Below the pieces are notes generated by a model. That model was given only the letters and a program-made list of their open reading frames with translations. It made no database searches and was not told the DNA's origin. This document shows positions 44,661-54,028 of a DNA stretch of 64,000 bases, in pieces. Numbering within the stretch: the stretch's first letter is position 1; every line of letters begins with the position of its first letter. The position numbers were made by a program, and so were the translations under genes. This DNA comes from Rhodanobacteraceae bacterium (GTDB taxonomy: Bacteria > Pseudomonadota > Gammaproteobacteria > Xanthomonadales > Rhodanobacteraceae), in assembly GCA_016790075.1 (NCBI GenBank), contig JAEUPP010000018.1:124001-188000 (forward strand), written 5' to 3'.

Positions 44661-44703
44661 GACTCCCATCCTCCGGTGTTATGAACTGCTGGTTGTGTGC
44701 TGC

Positions 44704-44794
44704 GCGGGTCTGCATGACCCGCCAGCCGATCGGAGAACAGGCGCGTTCTCCGGTTGCACGGCCTCCGACCGTGCACCGCGGCTTCCTGCCGCGG
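44704..44794 (-). promoter_or_regulatory. Cluster of four hairpins between ftsA and ftsZ
   Basis: Four adjoining inverted repeats: GCGGGTC/GACCCGC (44704-44722), CGGAGAAC/GTTCTCCG (44731-44752), TGCACGG/CCGTGCA (44755-44775) and CCGCGGC/GCCGCGG (44776-44794), loops 5-7 nt. They fill most of the 140-nt gap and lie in the transcript ahead of ftsZ. No T-run follows, so these are probably RNA stability, processing or translation-control structures instead of terminators. Confidence 0.6.
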
Positions 44795-44800
44795 GTGGCG

Positions 44801-46036
44801 CTAGAAATTTCCCTTGAACCAATGCATGACCTTGTCCCAAAGCCCACCGACACGGGCGACGCCAGCGCCGGCTGGGCGGCGCACGGCTTCGCGGCCGGCG
44901 CCGTAGAGCAACAGCCCCACGCCGCTCGCATGGATCTGGTTGGAGACCACATCGGACAGGCCGCTGACGTGCTGCGGCACGCCGAGCCTTACCGGCATGT
45001 GAAACAGTTCTTCGGCGAGTTCGACCACGCCTTCCATCTTGGCGCCGCCGCCAGTCAGCACGATGCCGGCGCGCGTCAGCTCTTCGAGGCCCGAGCGGCG
45101 TAACTCCGCCTGCACCATCTCGAAGATTTCCTCGTAGCGCGGCTGCACCGCTTCGGCCAAGGTCTGGCGCGCAAGCCGGCGCGGCGGACGATCGCCGACA
45201 CTAGGCACCTGTATGGTTTCTTCTGCCGTAGCCAGCTGCGCCAGCGCGCAGGCGTAGCGGATCTTGATCTCCTCGGCGTTTGCGGTCGGCGTGCGTACGA
45301 ACTGCGCGATATCGTTGGTAACCTGATCACCGCCTATGGGCAGCGCCGCCGTGTGGCGGATGGCGCCCTGGGTATAGATCGCAAGGTCGGTAGTGCCCGC
45401 GCCGATGTCGACCAGACAGACGCCGAGCTCACGCTCGTCCTGGGTCAGCACGGCACGCGCGGAGGCGACTGCCGACGGCACGAGCTCGTCGACTGACAGT
45501 CCGCACCGCTGTATGCACTTCATGATGTTCTGTGCCGCACTCGCTGCGCCGGTCACCAGGTGCACGTTGGCTTCAAGGCGCACGCCCGACATGCCAACGG
45601 GATGGCGTATGCCCTCCTGGCCGTCGATCAGGTACTCCTGCGGCTCCTTGTACAGCACCCAGCGGTCGCCCGGGATCGCCAGCGCACTGGCGGCGTTGAG
45701 CACGGCGTCGAGATCGGCCTGGGTCACTTCCTTGTCCCGGATCGGGGCGGTGCCGTGCGAGTTGTCGTCTTTGATGTGGCTGCCCGAGATCGAGGCATAG
45801 ACCGAGCGGATCTCGCACCCGGCCATGAGTTCGGCTTCCTCGATGGCTCGCTGTATCGACTGCACCGTCGATTCAATATCGACGACGACGCCGCGCTTGA
45901 GCCCGCGCGAAGCGTGCGAGCCCACGCCGATGATCTCGACCGGATCGCCATGCTGAAATTCCCCGACGATGGCAACCGTCTTGGACGTGCCGATATCCAG
46001 GCCGACGATCAGCGATTTTTCGCTCTTACGGTTCAT
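44801..46036 (-). CDS. ftsA: Cell division actin-like protein FtsA
   Basis: 411 residues from ATG 46036, overlapping the ftsQ stop (ATGA). Actin-family phosphate loops (LIVGLDIGTSKTVAIVGEF and CLVDIGAGTTDLAIYTQG), the 1C domain characteristic of FtsA at ~85-165, and the C-terminal amphipathic membrane helix (LWDKVMHWFKGNF). Tethers FtsZ to the membrane and recruits the divisome. An Ala/Gly/Arg-rich linker precedes the helix. Confidence 0.99.
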   Translation of the reverse strand: MNRKSEKSLIVGLDIGTSKTVAIVGEFQHGDPVEIIGVGSHASRGLKRGVVVDIESTVQSIQRAIEEAELMAGCEIRSVYASISGSHIKDDNSHGTAPIRDKEVTQADLDAVLNAASALAIPGDRWVLYKEPQEYLIDGQEGIRHPVGMSGVRLEANVHLVTGAASAAQNIMKCIQRCGLSVDELVPSAVASARAVLTQDERELGVCLVDIGAGTTDLAIYTQGAIRHTAALPIGGDQVTNDIAQFVRTPTANAEEIKIRYACALAQLATAEETIQVPSVGDRPPRRLARQTLAEAVQPRYEEIFEMVQAELRRSGLEELTRAGIVLTGGGAKMEGVVELAEELFHMPVRLGVPQHVSGLSDVVSNQIHASGVGLLLYGAGREAVRRPAGAGVARVGGLWDKVMHWFKGNF

Positions 46037-46800
46037 GCGTCTTCCACCGGCACAGGTGCAGGGTTGGCAGGTGGCGGCGCGGATTCCGGCACGGCATCGG
46101 TGCCGGGCCATTTCATCGCGAAGCCATTGCTGTAGCGGAGATCGACATACTCGAACGCGCCACGGCCGCTCGCCGCCACGCGTGGGTACATTTGCAAAAA
46201 GCGCAACAACCGCTCCGGTGCGTGCTCGTTGCCGACGATGATGCTGGCCCCACTGTCCAGGTGAACCGTCCAGCTACCGCGCGCGCTGAGACTCACGCCG
46301 GACACCTGCAGACCGCTGCCGCCAGCCTGCGCCAGCGCCTCACGGTAGAAAGCCATCACATCCCCGATACGCTCGTCGGGACCACTCAGACGCGGCAGCC
46401 CTTGTATCTCCGACGCACCCGGCACCTGGAAAAGCTGCGCCTCGGCGTTGATCAGCCGATCGCCGCCCCAGTGGGCATAGGGCCTTTGTTCGTAGACACG
46501 CAATACCAGCGTGTCCGGCCAGCGCTTGCGCGCCTCGACTTTCTCCACCCACGGCAGCTGCGCCACGCTCTTTTGCACCCCTGCCAGATCAACCGCGAAA
46601 AAACCGACGCCAATCGCAGGCGCGGCAGCGGTACGGATCTGTTCCGCGCTGACATTGGCGAATTCCGCTTGCAGCTCAAGTTGGCGCACCGGCCAGCGAT
46701 CGGCGGCATACCAGCCGTTGAGCAGGCCGACCACCGGCAGCGCGACCAGCGTCAGCGCTATGCCCCAGGCCAGCACGCGTTGGATCGCGGCGGCGCTCAT
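46033..46800 (-). CDS. ftsQ: Cell division protein FtsQ
   Basis: 255 residues. One membrane helix near the N-terminus ([19 protein letters not shown]), then the POTRA domain ([21 protein letters not shown]) and the beta domain ([19 protein letters not shown]). Part of the FtsQBL complex that regulates septal peptidoglycan synthesis. C-terminus is Pro/Ala-rich. Coupled at both ends by ATGA overlaps with ddl and ftsA. Confidence 0.97.
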   Translation of the reverse strand: MSAAAIQRVLAWGIALTLVALPVVGLLNGWYAADRWPVRQLELQAEFANVSAEQIRTAAAPAIGVGFFAVDLAGVQKSVAQLPWVEKVEARKRWPDTLVLRVYEQRPYAHWGGDRLINAEAQLFQVPGASEIQGLPRLSGPDERIGDVMAFYREALAQAGGSGLQVSGVSLSARGSWTVHLDSGASIIVGNEHAPERLLRFLQMYPRVAASGRGAFEYVDLRYSNGFAMKWPGTDAVPESAPPPANPAPVPVEDA

Positions 46801-47729
46801 CCGGCAGCCTCAATGAAACTCGTTTCGAGAATTCGCCAGCACAATTCCGGGAAATCGATGCCGACGGCGCGTGCGGCCTTGGGTACCAGCGAATGACTGG
46901 TCATGCCGGGTGTCGTATTGACCTCAAGCAGCCAATTGCGGCCGCTGCGGTCGCGCATCACGTCGACACGGCCCCAACCCGATGCGGCTGCGGCACGGAA
47001 AGCGGCAAGCGCAAGCGCACGCATCTCCTGTTCGGCTAGGCCATCCAATCCAGGGCACAAATACTGAGTGTCCTCGGCGACGTACTTCGCGTGGTAGTCG
47101 TAGAACTCGCCCTTGGGCACGATATGAATGGTCGGCAGCGCCTCGCCATGCAGAATGCCGACGGTGAACTCGTCGCCGACGATGAGCTGCTCGATCACGA
47201 GTTCGCCGTCATAGCGCGATGCAAGTTCGAGCGCCGCCGGCAGATCCGCTTCGCCGTACACACGCGTGATGCCGACGCTGGACCCTTCATGCGAAGGCTT
47301 CACGATCACGGGGTAGCCCAGCGCCCCGATGATCGCGGTTATGTCTTCGCCCTTGCGATAGGCGCGAAACCCCGGTGTCGGCAAGCCCTTTGCGATCCAG
47401 ATTTCCTTGGTGCGGATCTTGTCCATGGTCAAGGCCGAGCCAAGCACGCCCGATCCGGTAAAGGGCACACCCAGGGCCTGCAGCGCCCCCTGCAACATGC
47501 CGTCCTCACCCCCGCGGCCGTGCAGGATATTGAATACTCGGGCGAAATGGCCTGCGCGCAAGGCGTCGAGCAGGGCCGGAATACCATCGACGGGATGCGC
47601 GTCAACGCCGCTGGAACGCAGCGCTTCAAGCACGTTGCGGCCCGAATCCAGCGAGACTTCCCGTTCAGTGGAGTTGCCACCGAGCACGACTGCCACGCGG
47701 CCGAACAGTTTTGGGTCGGTAATGCGCAT
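46797..47729 (-). CDS. ddl: D-alanine--D-alanine ligase
   Basis: 310 residues from ATG 47729, which shares one base with the murC stop (TGATG). ATP-grasp enzyme that makes the D-Ala-D-Ala dipeptide used by MurF. Motifs: [48 protein letters not shown], and [18 protein letters not shown] with metal-binding Glu/Asn. DdlB-type position in the dcw cluster. Confidence 0.99.
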   Translation of the reverse strand: MRITDPKLFGRVAVVLGGNSTEREVSLDSGRNVLEALRSSGVDAHPVDGIPALLDALRAGHFARVFNILHGRGGEDGMLQGALQALGVPFTGSGVLGSALTMDKIRTKEIWIAKGLPTPGFRAYRKGEDITAIIGALGYPVIVKPSHEGSSVGITRVYGEADLPAALELASRYDGELVIEQLIVGDEFTVGILHGEALPTIHIVPKGEFYDYHAKYVAEDTQYLCPGLDGLAEQEMRALALAAFRAAAASGWGRVDVMRDRSGRNWLLEVNTTPGMTSHSLVPKAARAVGIDFPELCWRILETSFIEAAG

Positions 47730-49171
47730 CAACTTGCCTTTGTCTTCAATTCGCCAAGTGCGGCGAGTTCGCTCGCCGCCGCACCGATATCGCCAGCGCC
47801 CATGACCAGCAGCAGATCGCGGTCACGCAGCAGGGCTGGCAGTACATCCTTGAGTTCGCGCGGGTGATCGATCAGCACCGGATCGGCCTTGCCGCGTGCA
47901 CGCACCGCGCGGGCGAGCGAGCGCGCATCGGCGTTGGCGATCGGCGCCTCCCCCGCGGGATAGACCTCGGTCAGCACCAGCACGTCGACCTCGCTCAGTA
48001 CACGCGCAAAGTCATCAAGCAGATCGCGCGTGCGCGAATAACGATGCGGCTGGAACGCGACGACGAGACGCCGCTCCGGCCAGCCGCCGCGCGCCGCTGC
48101 AAATACCGCGGCGAGTTCGCTGGGGTGATGACCGTAGTCGTCTACCAGCGTCGCGCCGCCGTGATCGAGTGCCAGTTCGCCACGTGCCTGGAAACGGCGC
48201 CCTACACCCTGGAACTGGGACAGCGCGCGCTGGATCGCGGCAGCGTCGACACCGAGCTGCCAGGCAACGGCCGATGCCGCCAGTGCATTGAGCACGTTGT
48301 GGCGACCTGGCAGGTTCAAGGTGACCGGCACCGGTTCGGCATGCTCCGGCAGCACGAGATCAAACATCATCTGCGCACCGAGCTGACGCACGTTGTTCGC
48401 GCGCACATCTGCCTCGGAGCTAGCAATGCCGTAGGTCAGAGTGCGACGCACGGTATGCTGGGCAAGCTCGGCAACATCCGCATCGTCGATGCAAAGCACA
48501 GCCAGGCCATAGAACGGCAGGCGATGCAGGAAATCCGCAAACGCCTTCTTGACCTTCGCGTAGTCGCCCTCGTAGTTCTCCAGATGATCAGCATCGATGT
48601 TCGTGACAATCGCGATCATCGGCGACAGCAACAGAAACGAGCCGTCCGACTCGTCGGCTTCGGCCACGAGGTACTCACCCGTGCCCAGGCGGGCATTCAC
48701 CCCGACTGCGGTCAGCTGACCGCCAATCACGAAAGTCGGATCCAGGCCGGCTTCGGCCAGCACGCTGGCGACCAGACTGGTCGTGGTGGTCTTGCCATGT
48801 GTTCCCGCCACGGCGATACCACGGCGAAAGCGCATCAGTTCGCCGAGCATTTCCGCACGCGGCACCACCGGTATGCGGCGCTCGCGCGCCGTAAGCAGCT
48901 CCGGATTGTCGGGCTTGATCGCACTCGACACGACGATGGCGTCGGCGCTTTCCACATGCTCGGCGGCATGGCCGCGGTAGACGCGGATACCAAGGCCGGC
49001 GAGGCGGCGCGTTGTCGCCGAATCAGCCTTGTCGGAACCCGACACATCGTAGCCCAGGTTGTGCAGCACCTCGGCGATGCCGCTCATGCCAACCCCGCCT
49101 ATGCCGACGAAGTGCACACGGCGCAGCGCCTGGGTGAGATCGTCGTGTGGGGCAAGACGGCGCGGTGTCAT
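47729..49171 (-). CDS. murC: UDP-N-acetylmuramate--L-alanine ligase
   Basis: 480 residues from ATG 49171, overlapping the murG stop (ATGA), with GGAGG 8 nt upstream. Adds the first residue, L-Ala, to UDP-MurNAc. N-terminal Rossmann motif [17 protein letters not shown]-loop [14 protein letters not shown], and the Mur-ligase middle-domain segment [15 protein letters not shown]-terminal domain with [16 protein letters not shown]. Full length. Confidence 0.99.
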   Translation of the reverse strand: MTPRRLAPHDDLTQALRRVHFVGIGGVGMSGIAEVLHNLGYDVSGSDKADSATTRRLAGLGIRVYRGHAAEHVESADAIVVSSAIKPDNPELLTARERRIPVVPRAEMLGELMRFRRGIAVAGTHGKTTTTSLVASVLAEAGLDPTFVIGGQLTAVGVNARLGTGEYLVAEADESDGSFLLLSPMIAIVTNIDADHLENYEGDYAKVKKAFADFLHRLPFYGLAVLCIDDADVAELAQHTVRRTLTYGIASSEADVRANNVRQLGAQMMFDLVLPEHAEPVPVTLNLPGRHNVLNALAASAVAWQLGVDAAAIQRALSQFQGVGRRFQARGELALDHGGATLVDDYGHHPSELAAVFAAARGGWPERRLVVAFQPHRYSRTRDLLDDFARVLSEVDVLVLTEVYPAGEAPIANADARSLARAVRARGKADPVLIDHPRELKDVLPALLRDRDLLLVMGAGDIGAAASELAALGELKTKAS

Positions 49172-50253
49172 GCGGCGACCTCCAGGCAATGATCGGCAAT
49201 GCTTGCCGCGGCCTGCGCTTTGGCAAGGCGGTGCGCGGCCTGGGCCATCACCAGCAGACCCGCGCGATCAGCCAGCAGGCGTCCCAGTTCATCGCACAAG
49301 CGCTGTGGGGTCGCCTCGGATTCCGCAATGCGCAGCGCGGCACCGGCGTCCGCAAACGCCTGCGCATTGCGCATCTGGTGGTCGTCGACCGCATGTGGAT
49401 AGGGCACGAGCAGCGCTCCGACGCCGGCGGCGGCGATCTCGGCCAAGGTCAGCGCGCCGGCACGGCAAACAATGAGATCGGCCCAGGCATAGGCTGCTGC
49501 CATGTCATCGATGAACGGCTCCACGCTGGCGCTGACACCGGCGGCGGCATAGGCCGCGCGCGCCGGCTCGGCGTGCTTGGCGCCACATTGATGACGTACC
49601 TGTGGACGCCGCTCCGGTGGCAGCAGGGCCAGCGCCAGCGGCACGCGCGTGTTCAGCGCCTGCGCTCCGAGGCTGCCGCCCAGCACCAGCAACCGCAGGC
49701 CAGCGTCCCGCTGCGCAAAACGTTCCACCGGCGCGGCCAGGCCAGCAATCTCGCGGCGCACGGGATTGCCGACCCAGATCGCGTGCTGCGCGGGTGGGAA
49801 TGCGTCGGCGAAACCCGCAAGCACGCGGCGCGCCACGCGCGCCAGCACGCGATTGGTCGCACCGGGTACGCGATTCTGCTCGTGTACCAGCAGCGGCGTC
49901 CCTGCTAGCCAGGCCGCGATGCCGCCAGGACCAGCCGCAAAGCCGCCCATGGACAGCACGCTGCGCGGGCGCGTGCGGCGCAATACACGGCCTGCCGCGA
50001 ATACCGCACGCGCAATGCGCAACGGCGCGCGCAGCTGGGTCACCAGACCCTTGCCGCGGACCCCACCGATATCCAGGGTCTCGATCGCAATACCGGCCCG
50101 GGGCACAAGTTCGGTTTCAAGCCCGCCGGCCGCGCCCATCCAGAGTACCGGCACGCCGCGCGCACGCAGTTCATCGGCCACGGCAAGGCCGGGAAAAATA
50201 TGGCCGCCAGTACCGCCGGCCATGATCAGCACGGGTGCTGTCGAAGGCCTCAT
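49168..50253 (-). CDS. murG: Lipid II synthase MurG (GlcNAc transferase)
   Basis: 361 residues from ATG 50253, overlapping the ftsW stop (ATGA). Transfers GlcNAc to lipid I on the cytoplasmic membrane face. GT28 signatures: [19 protein letters not shown] near the N-terminus, [29 protein letters not shown], and the donor site [24 protein letters not shown]. Length normal. A much longer open frame upstream is antisense-like read-through of ftsW and was ignored. Confidence 0.99.
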   Translation of the reverse strand: MRPSTAPVLIMAGGTGGHIFPGLAVADELRARGVPVLWMGAAGGLETELVPRAGIAIETLDIGGVRGKGLVTQLRAPLRIARAVFAAGRVLRRTRPRSVLSMGGFAAGPGGIAAWLAGTPLLVHEQNRVPGATNRVLARVARRVLAGFADAFPPAQHAIWVGNPVRREIAGLAAPVERFAQRDAGLRLLVLGGSLGAQALNTRVPLALALLPPERRPQVRHQCGAKHAEPARAAYAAAGVSASVEPFIDDMAAAYAWADLIVCRAGALTLAEIAAAGVGALLVPYPHAVDDHQMRNAQAFADAGAALRIAESEATPQRLCDELGRLLADRAGLLVMAQAAHRLAKAQAAASIADHCLEVAA

Positions 50254-51440
50254 GCCCAGACCCCCGACTGTACCCGCGCCTGCGTTGTCTCGGCGCTCTG
50301 TGCCTCTTCGCGATGGAGTTCGTAACTGACGCGCAGCAGCACACCTATCATGGCGCAGGTCATCATCAACGATGATCCGCCGGAGCTGATCAACGGCAGG
50401 GTCAGTCCCTTGGTCGGCAGCATGCCCAGATTCACGCCCATGGACACCAGGGCCTGCAGCGCGATGCACAACGCGATGCCGAAGGCCACATAGCCCTGGA
50501 AGTAGAGGCCACGCTGTACCGCGCGCGCGCCGAGCAACAAGCCCCGGCCACAAAGCCAGGCGAACAGGGCCAGCACCAGCACAATGCCGAACAGCCCCAG
50601 TTCCTCGGCAATCACCGCAAGAATGAAATCGGTATGCGCCTCCGGCAGATAGAACAGCTTCTGCACCGAGCCGCCCAGGCCTACACCAAACCACTCGCCC
50701 CGGCCGACCGCAATCAAGGCCTGAGCGAGCTGGTAACCATCGCCGAACGGATCAAGGAAGGGGTCGCGGAACGAGGTCAGGCGCTTGATGCGGTACTCCG
50801 CATACATCGCCGCCCAGGCCATGACCGGCATCATGGGCAGCCCCAGGAAAACAAGGTTGCGCAGGCGCGCGCCACCCAGCCATATCAGACCTACGGTCAT
50901 CGCACCGACCAGCGCGGCCGAACCGAAATCCGGTTGCGCCAGCAACAGCACGACACCAATGCCAGCCACGGCGATGGGCTTGATCACACCGAGGAAATGC
51001 CGCTGCACGCTTTCGCGATGACGCACCATATAGCTCGCCAAGTAGGCGATCAGCAGCAGCTTGTAAGCCTCCACCGGCTGGAAACCAGAAATGCCGAAGT
51101 TGAGCCAACGCAGCGCCCCGTTGCGGCGCATGCCCAGGCCCGGCACGAATACGGCCAGCATCAGGGCAAAGCCCGCCAGCAGCAGCACGCCGCTGTAGCG
51201 TTCTACCGCTTCAAGCTCCAGCCGCATTGCAGCGACCGCGAGCAAGGTACCTAGTGCAAGAAAGATCAGATGGCGTGTGACGTAGAAGAATGGGCCGATA
51301 TGCTGGTTGTCGGCTACCGGAATGGAGCTCGATGCCACCATGATCACACCCAGGCCGACCAGACCCAGCGCAGACAGCAACAGGCCGCGGTCATAACGAC
51401 CCGGCAGTTCGCTGCGGCGAGTGGCCTGCGATTGGCTCAT
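50250..51440 (-). CDS. ftsW: Septal peptidoglycan glycosyltransferase FtsW (SEDS)
   Basis: 396 residues, about ten membrane helices. SEDS family polymerase that works with FtsI. Recognisable motifs: ARLRNLVFLGLPMMPVMAW, the HTDFILAVIAEELGLFGIV periplasmic/TM7 region, and TKGLTLPLISSGGSSLMM at the C-terminal end. ATG shares one base with the mraY stop. The murD gene that stands between mraY and ftsW in many gammaproteobacteria is absent. Confidence 0.99.
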   Translation of the reverse strand: MSQSQATRRSELPGRYDRGLLLSALGLVGLGVIMVASSSIPVADNQHIGPFFYVTRHLIFLALGTLLAVAAMRLELEAVERYSGVLLLAGFALMLAVFVPGLGMRRNGALRWLNFGISGFQPVEAYKLLLIAYLASYMVRHRESVQRHFLGVIKPIAVAGIGVVLLLAQPDFGSAALVGAMTVGLIWLGGARLRNLVFLGLPMMPVMAWAAMYAEYRIKRLTSFRDPFLDPFGDGYQLAQALIAVGRGEWFGVGLGGSVQKLFYLPEAHTDFILAVIAEELGLFGIVLVLALFAWLCGRGLLLGARAVQRGLYFQGYVAFGIALCIALQALVSMGVNLGMLPTKGLTLPLISSGGSSLMMTCAMIGVLLRVSYELHREEAQSAETTQARVQSGVWA

Positions 51441-52525
51441 CAGCGCACCTTCAGGGTCGCAAGACCGATGAGCACGAGCACGACGCTGATAATCCAGAAA
51501 CGCACAATGACTCGCGGCTCCGGCCAGCCCTTGAGTTCGAAATGGTGATGTATGGGCGCCATGCGGAACAGCCGCTTGCCGGTGAGCTTGAAGCTCGCGA
51601 CCTGCAGCATCACCGACGCCGTCTCCATAACGAAGACTCCACCCATGATCAGCAGCGCGACTTCCTGTCTGACGATGACGGCGATCAGGCCTAGCGCAGC
51701 GCCGATAGCCAGCGCGCCTATGTCGCCCATGAACACTTGCGCCGGATAGGTGTTGAACCAGAGAAACCCGAGCCCGGCGCCAGCCAGCGCGCCGCAGTAG
51801 ATCGTGAGCTCACCAGCCCCCGGCACGGCAGGGATCTGCAGGTAGCTCGAGAACACGGCGTTGCCGGAGAGATAGGCAAACACACCCAACGCGCAGGCGA
51901 CCAGCACGCTCGGCATGATGGCGAGTCCGTCCAGACCGTCAGTCAGGTTCACCGCGTTGGAGAATCCGACCACCATCAAATAACCCAGCAGCACGAAGAA
52001 AAACGCGCCCAGCGGCAGCGCAACCTGCTTGAACAGCGGCAGATAAAGCGCGGTCGCAGCGGGCACGTCGGCGGTGTAGAACAGAAACAGCGCGGCACCG
52101 AGGCCACCGATCGACTGCCAGAAGTATTTCCAGCGTGCGGCCAGTCCGCGGCTGTCTTTGAGCACCAGCTTCTTGTAGTCGTCGTAGAAACCGATCGCGC
52201 CGAACACGACGGTCACCGCCAGCACAAGCCAGACGTAGCGATTGTGGAGATCTGCCCAGAGCACGGTGGAAACCGCAATCGAGGCCAGAATCAGGGCGCC
52301 GCCCATGGTCGGTGTGCCGGCCTTGGACAGGTGTGACTGCGGGCCGTCCTGCCGAATGACCTGGCCGGCCTTGAGCGCGGCCAGGCGACGGATCATGCCC
52401 GGACCGACCAGCAGCGAAACCACCAGCGCCGTCAGCGTCGCCATGATCGCGCGGAACGTCAGGTACTGAACGACGTGGAATGCGCTGATATAGGGTGTCA
52501 GCCAACGGGCAAGTTCAAGCAGCAT
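51440..52525 (-). CDS. mraY: Phospho-N-acetylmuramoyl-pentapeptide transferase MraY
   Basis: 361 residues from ATG 52525 ([20 protein letters not shown]), usual length. Polytopic enzyme that moves phospho-MurNAc-pentapeptide to undecaprenyl phosphate, giving lipid I. Signatures: [22 protein letters not shown] with the catalytic Asp pair, [11 protein letters not shown] and [15 protein letters not shown]. The start lies 11 nt inside the end of murF, a tight coupling. Confidence 0.99.
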   Translation of the reverse strand: MLLELARWLTPYISAFHVVQYLTFRAIMATLTALVVSLLVGPGMIRRLAALKAGQVIRQDGPQSHLSKAGTPTMGGALILASIAVSTVLWADLHNRYVWLVLAVTVVFGAIGFYDDYKKLVLKDSRGLAARWKYFWQSIGGLGAALFLFYTADVPAATALYLPLFKQVALPLGAFFFVLLGYLMVVGFSNAVNLTDGLDGLAIMPSVLVACALGVFAYLSGNAVFSSYLQIPAVPGAGELTIYCGALAGAGLGFLWFNTYPAQVFMGDIGALAIGAALGLIAVIVRQEVALLIMGGVFVMETASVMLQVASFKLTGKRLFRMAPIHHHFELKGWPEPRVIVRFWIISVVLVLIGLATLKVR

Positions 52526-53876
52526 GCGCGCCCCCCTGAGTGCCGAGCAGTGCGGCAACAACGCGGTCCATGGCGGAGGAGCGCGATCCTTTGACCAGAC
52601 AGCAAACACCTGCGTGCAGATCGGCACGCAGGCTGGCCGTCAATTCCTGCTGATCGGCGAAATGACGGGCACCTTCGCCGAAAGCCTGTACGGCGGCACG
52701 GCTAAGTTCCCCGCATGCGTAGAGACGGCGCACGCCGGCGGCGCGCGCACGTGCGCCGATTTGCGCATGTAGCGCCAGCGCCTCGCTGCCGAGTTCTTTC
52801 ATATCGCCCAGCACCAGCCAGGGCTCGCCGGCCTGCAGCACCAGCGTGTCGACAGCGGCTGCAGCGGAACCCGGATTCGCGTTGTAGCTATCGTCGATCA
52901 GGATCCAGCCCGCATTGCTTTCGTGACGCACCAGGCGGCCAGCTACGCTGGTGGCTTGCTCAAGCCCACGGCGTATCGTTGCGAGCGGCACATCGAGCGC
53001 CTGGGCAATTGCGGCGGCGGCGAGCGCATTGGATACGTTATGCCGCCCGGCCAGCGGCAAGAGCACTTCAGCCTCACCCTGCGGCGTATGCAGGCGGAAG
53101 CGCGACTGTGTGCCGAGATCCAGCGCATCGGCCCAGATCTCAAATGCAGAAGAAAAACCGAAGCGCAGCATACGCCGCGCTCCGGCCAGCCCTGTGAACA
53201 GTGTGGCAAAGGCTTCTTCGCCATTGATGATCGCTACGCCGTCATCAGGCAGCGCTTCATACAGCGCGCCCTTGGTTTCGGCGACCCCTTGCAGCGAATG
53301 CAGGCGCTCCAGGTGCGCCGGTGCAATATTGTTGACCAGCGCAACGTACGGCCTGGCAATGCCGGCCAGATACGCGATATCGCCAGGTTTGCCGGCACCC
53401 ATTTCAAGCACCAGGTATTCGGTATCCGGCGGCTGCGCGAGCAAGGTCAGCGGCAGACCGATCTCGTTGTTGAAATTGCCCTGGGTCCAATGCGTGCGGC
53501 CATGCAGCGCAAGGATGGATGCGGTCAAGGTCTTGACCGTGGTCTTGCCATTGGAACCGGTGATGCCTATCACGCGCGCCGCGCTGCGCGCACGCACTGC
53601 GGCAGCAAGATCGCCCAACGCGCGCTCGGTGTCAGCAACAACGACCTGCGCCAGCGGCGCGTCAACCTTGCGCGTCACCAGCGCGGCACCTGCACCGGCC
53701 TCGCGAGCGGCAACCAGAAACTCGTGCGCGTCAAACCGTGCGCCCTTGAGCGCGACGAACAGATCGCCGCCACGCAGCGTGCGCGTGTCCGTCGCCACCC
53801 CCTGCACGACGGCGTCCTGACCAATCAGATGGCCGCGCGTCCAGACCGCGATTTCGCTGAGGCGCAGGTTCAGCAT
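52515..53876 (-). CDS. murF: UDP-MurNAc-tripeptide--D-Ala-D-Ala ligase MurF
   Basis: 453 residues from ATG 53876 ([15 protein letters not shown]). P-loop [13 protein letters not shown] at ~104-115, the [13 protein letters not shown] middle-domain motif and the C-terminal [17 protein letters not shown] and VLGDMKELG segments identify MurF instead of MurE; the MurE meso-DAP selector DNPR is absent. The frame is open 300 nt further upstream but that stretch does not encode Mur-like sequence. In most proteobacteria murE lies directly upstream; here it does not. Confidence 0.98.
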   Translation of the reverse strand: MLNLRLSEIAVWTRGHLIGQDAVVQGVATDTRTLRGGDLFVALKGARFDAHEFLVAAREAGAGAALVTRKVDAPLAQVVVADTERALGDLAAAVRARSAARVIGITGSNGKTTVKTLTASILALHGRTHWTQGNFNNEIGLPLTLLAQPPDTEYLVLEMGAGKPGDIAYLAGIARPYVALVNNIAPAHLERLHSLQGVAETKGALYEALPDDGVAIINGEEAFATLFTGLAGARRMLRFGFSSAFEIWADALDLGTQSRFRLHTPQGEAEVLLPLAGRHNVSNALAAAAIAQALDVPLATIRRGLEQATSVAGRLVRHESNAGWILIDDSYNANPGSAAAAVDTLVLQAGEPWLVLGDMKELGSEALALHAQIGARARAAGVRRLYACGELSRAAVQAFGEGARHFADQQELTASLRADLHAGVCCLVKGSRSSAMDRVVAALLGTQGGAHAA

Positions 53877-54028
53877 TGCGACCTCCGCAGCGGATTGGGA
53901 GCGGGTGACGCGGGCGCCGGGTTCCTGCGAACCGGAGCCACCCGCGTCAACGCCGCCGGGGCAAGCCTGGGGCCCGCGGCGCAGATCACGGCGCTGCCGC
54001 CCTGTGTGCAGCGAAGGGCAGCCATCAT
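53870..54028 (-). CDS. 52-codon small ORF bridging ftsI and murF where murE is expected
   Basis: Starts at ATG 54028, which overlaps the ftsI stop codon (ATGA; a second in-frame ATG follows at once), and ends at a TGA just inside the murF start, so it links the two genes without a gap. 52 residues, starting MMAALRCTQGGSAVIC and ending NPLRRSQC; rich in Ala, Pro and Arg with three Cys. No resemblance to MurE in this or the other two frames. It may be a translated coupling peptide, or merely a neutral scar left by loss of murE. Confidence 0.35.
   Translation of the reverse strand: MMAALRCTQGGSAVICAAGPRLAPAALTRVAPVRRNPAPASPAPNPLRRSQC

Noticed and set aside
53877-54024. Possible murE remnant between ftsI and murF
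   Set aside because: I read all three minus-strand frames and found none of the MurE motifs, so a decayed murE is not supported; only the short bridging frame remains.
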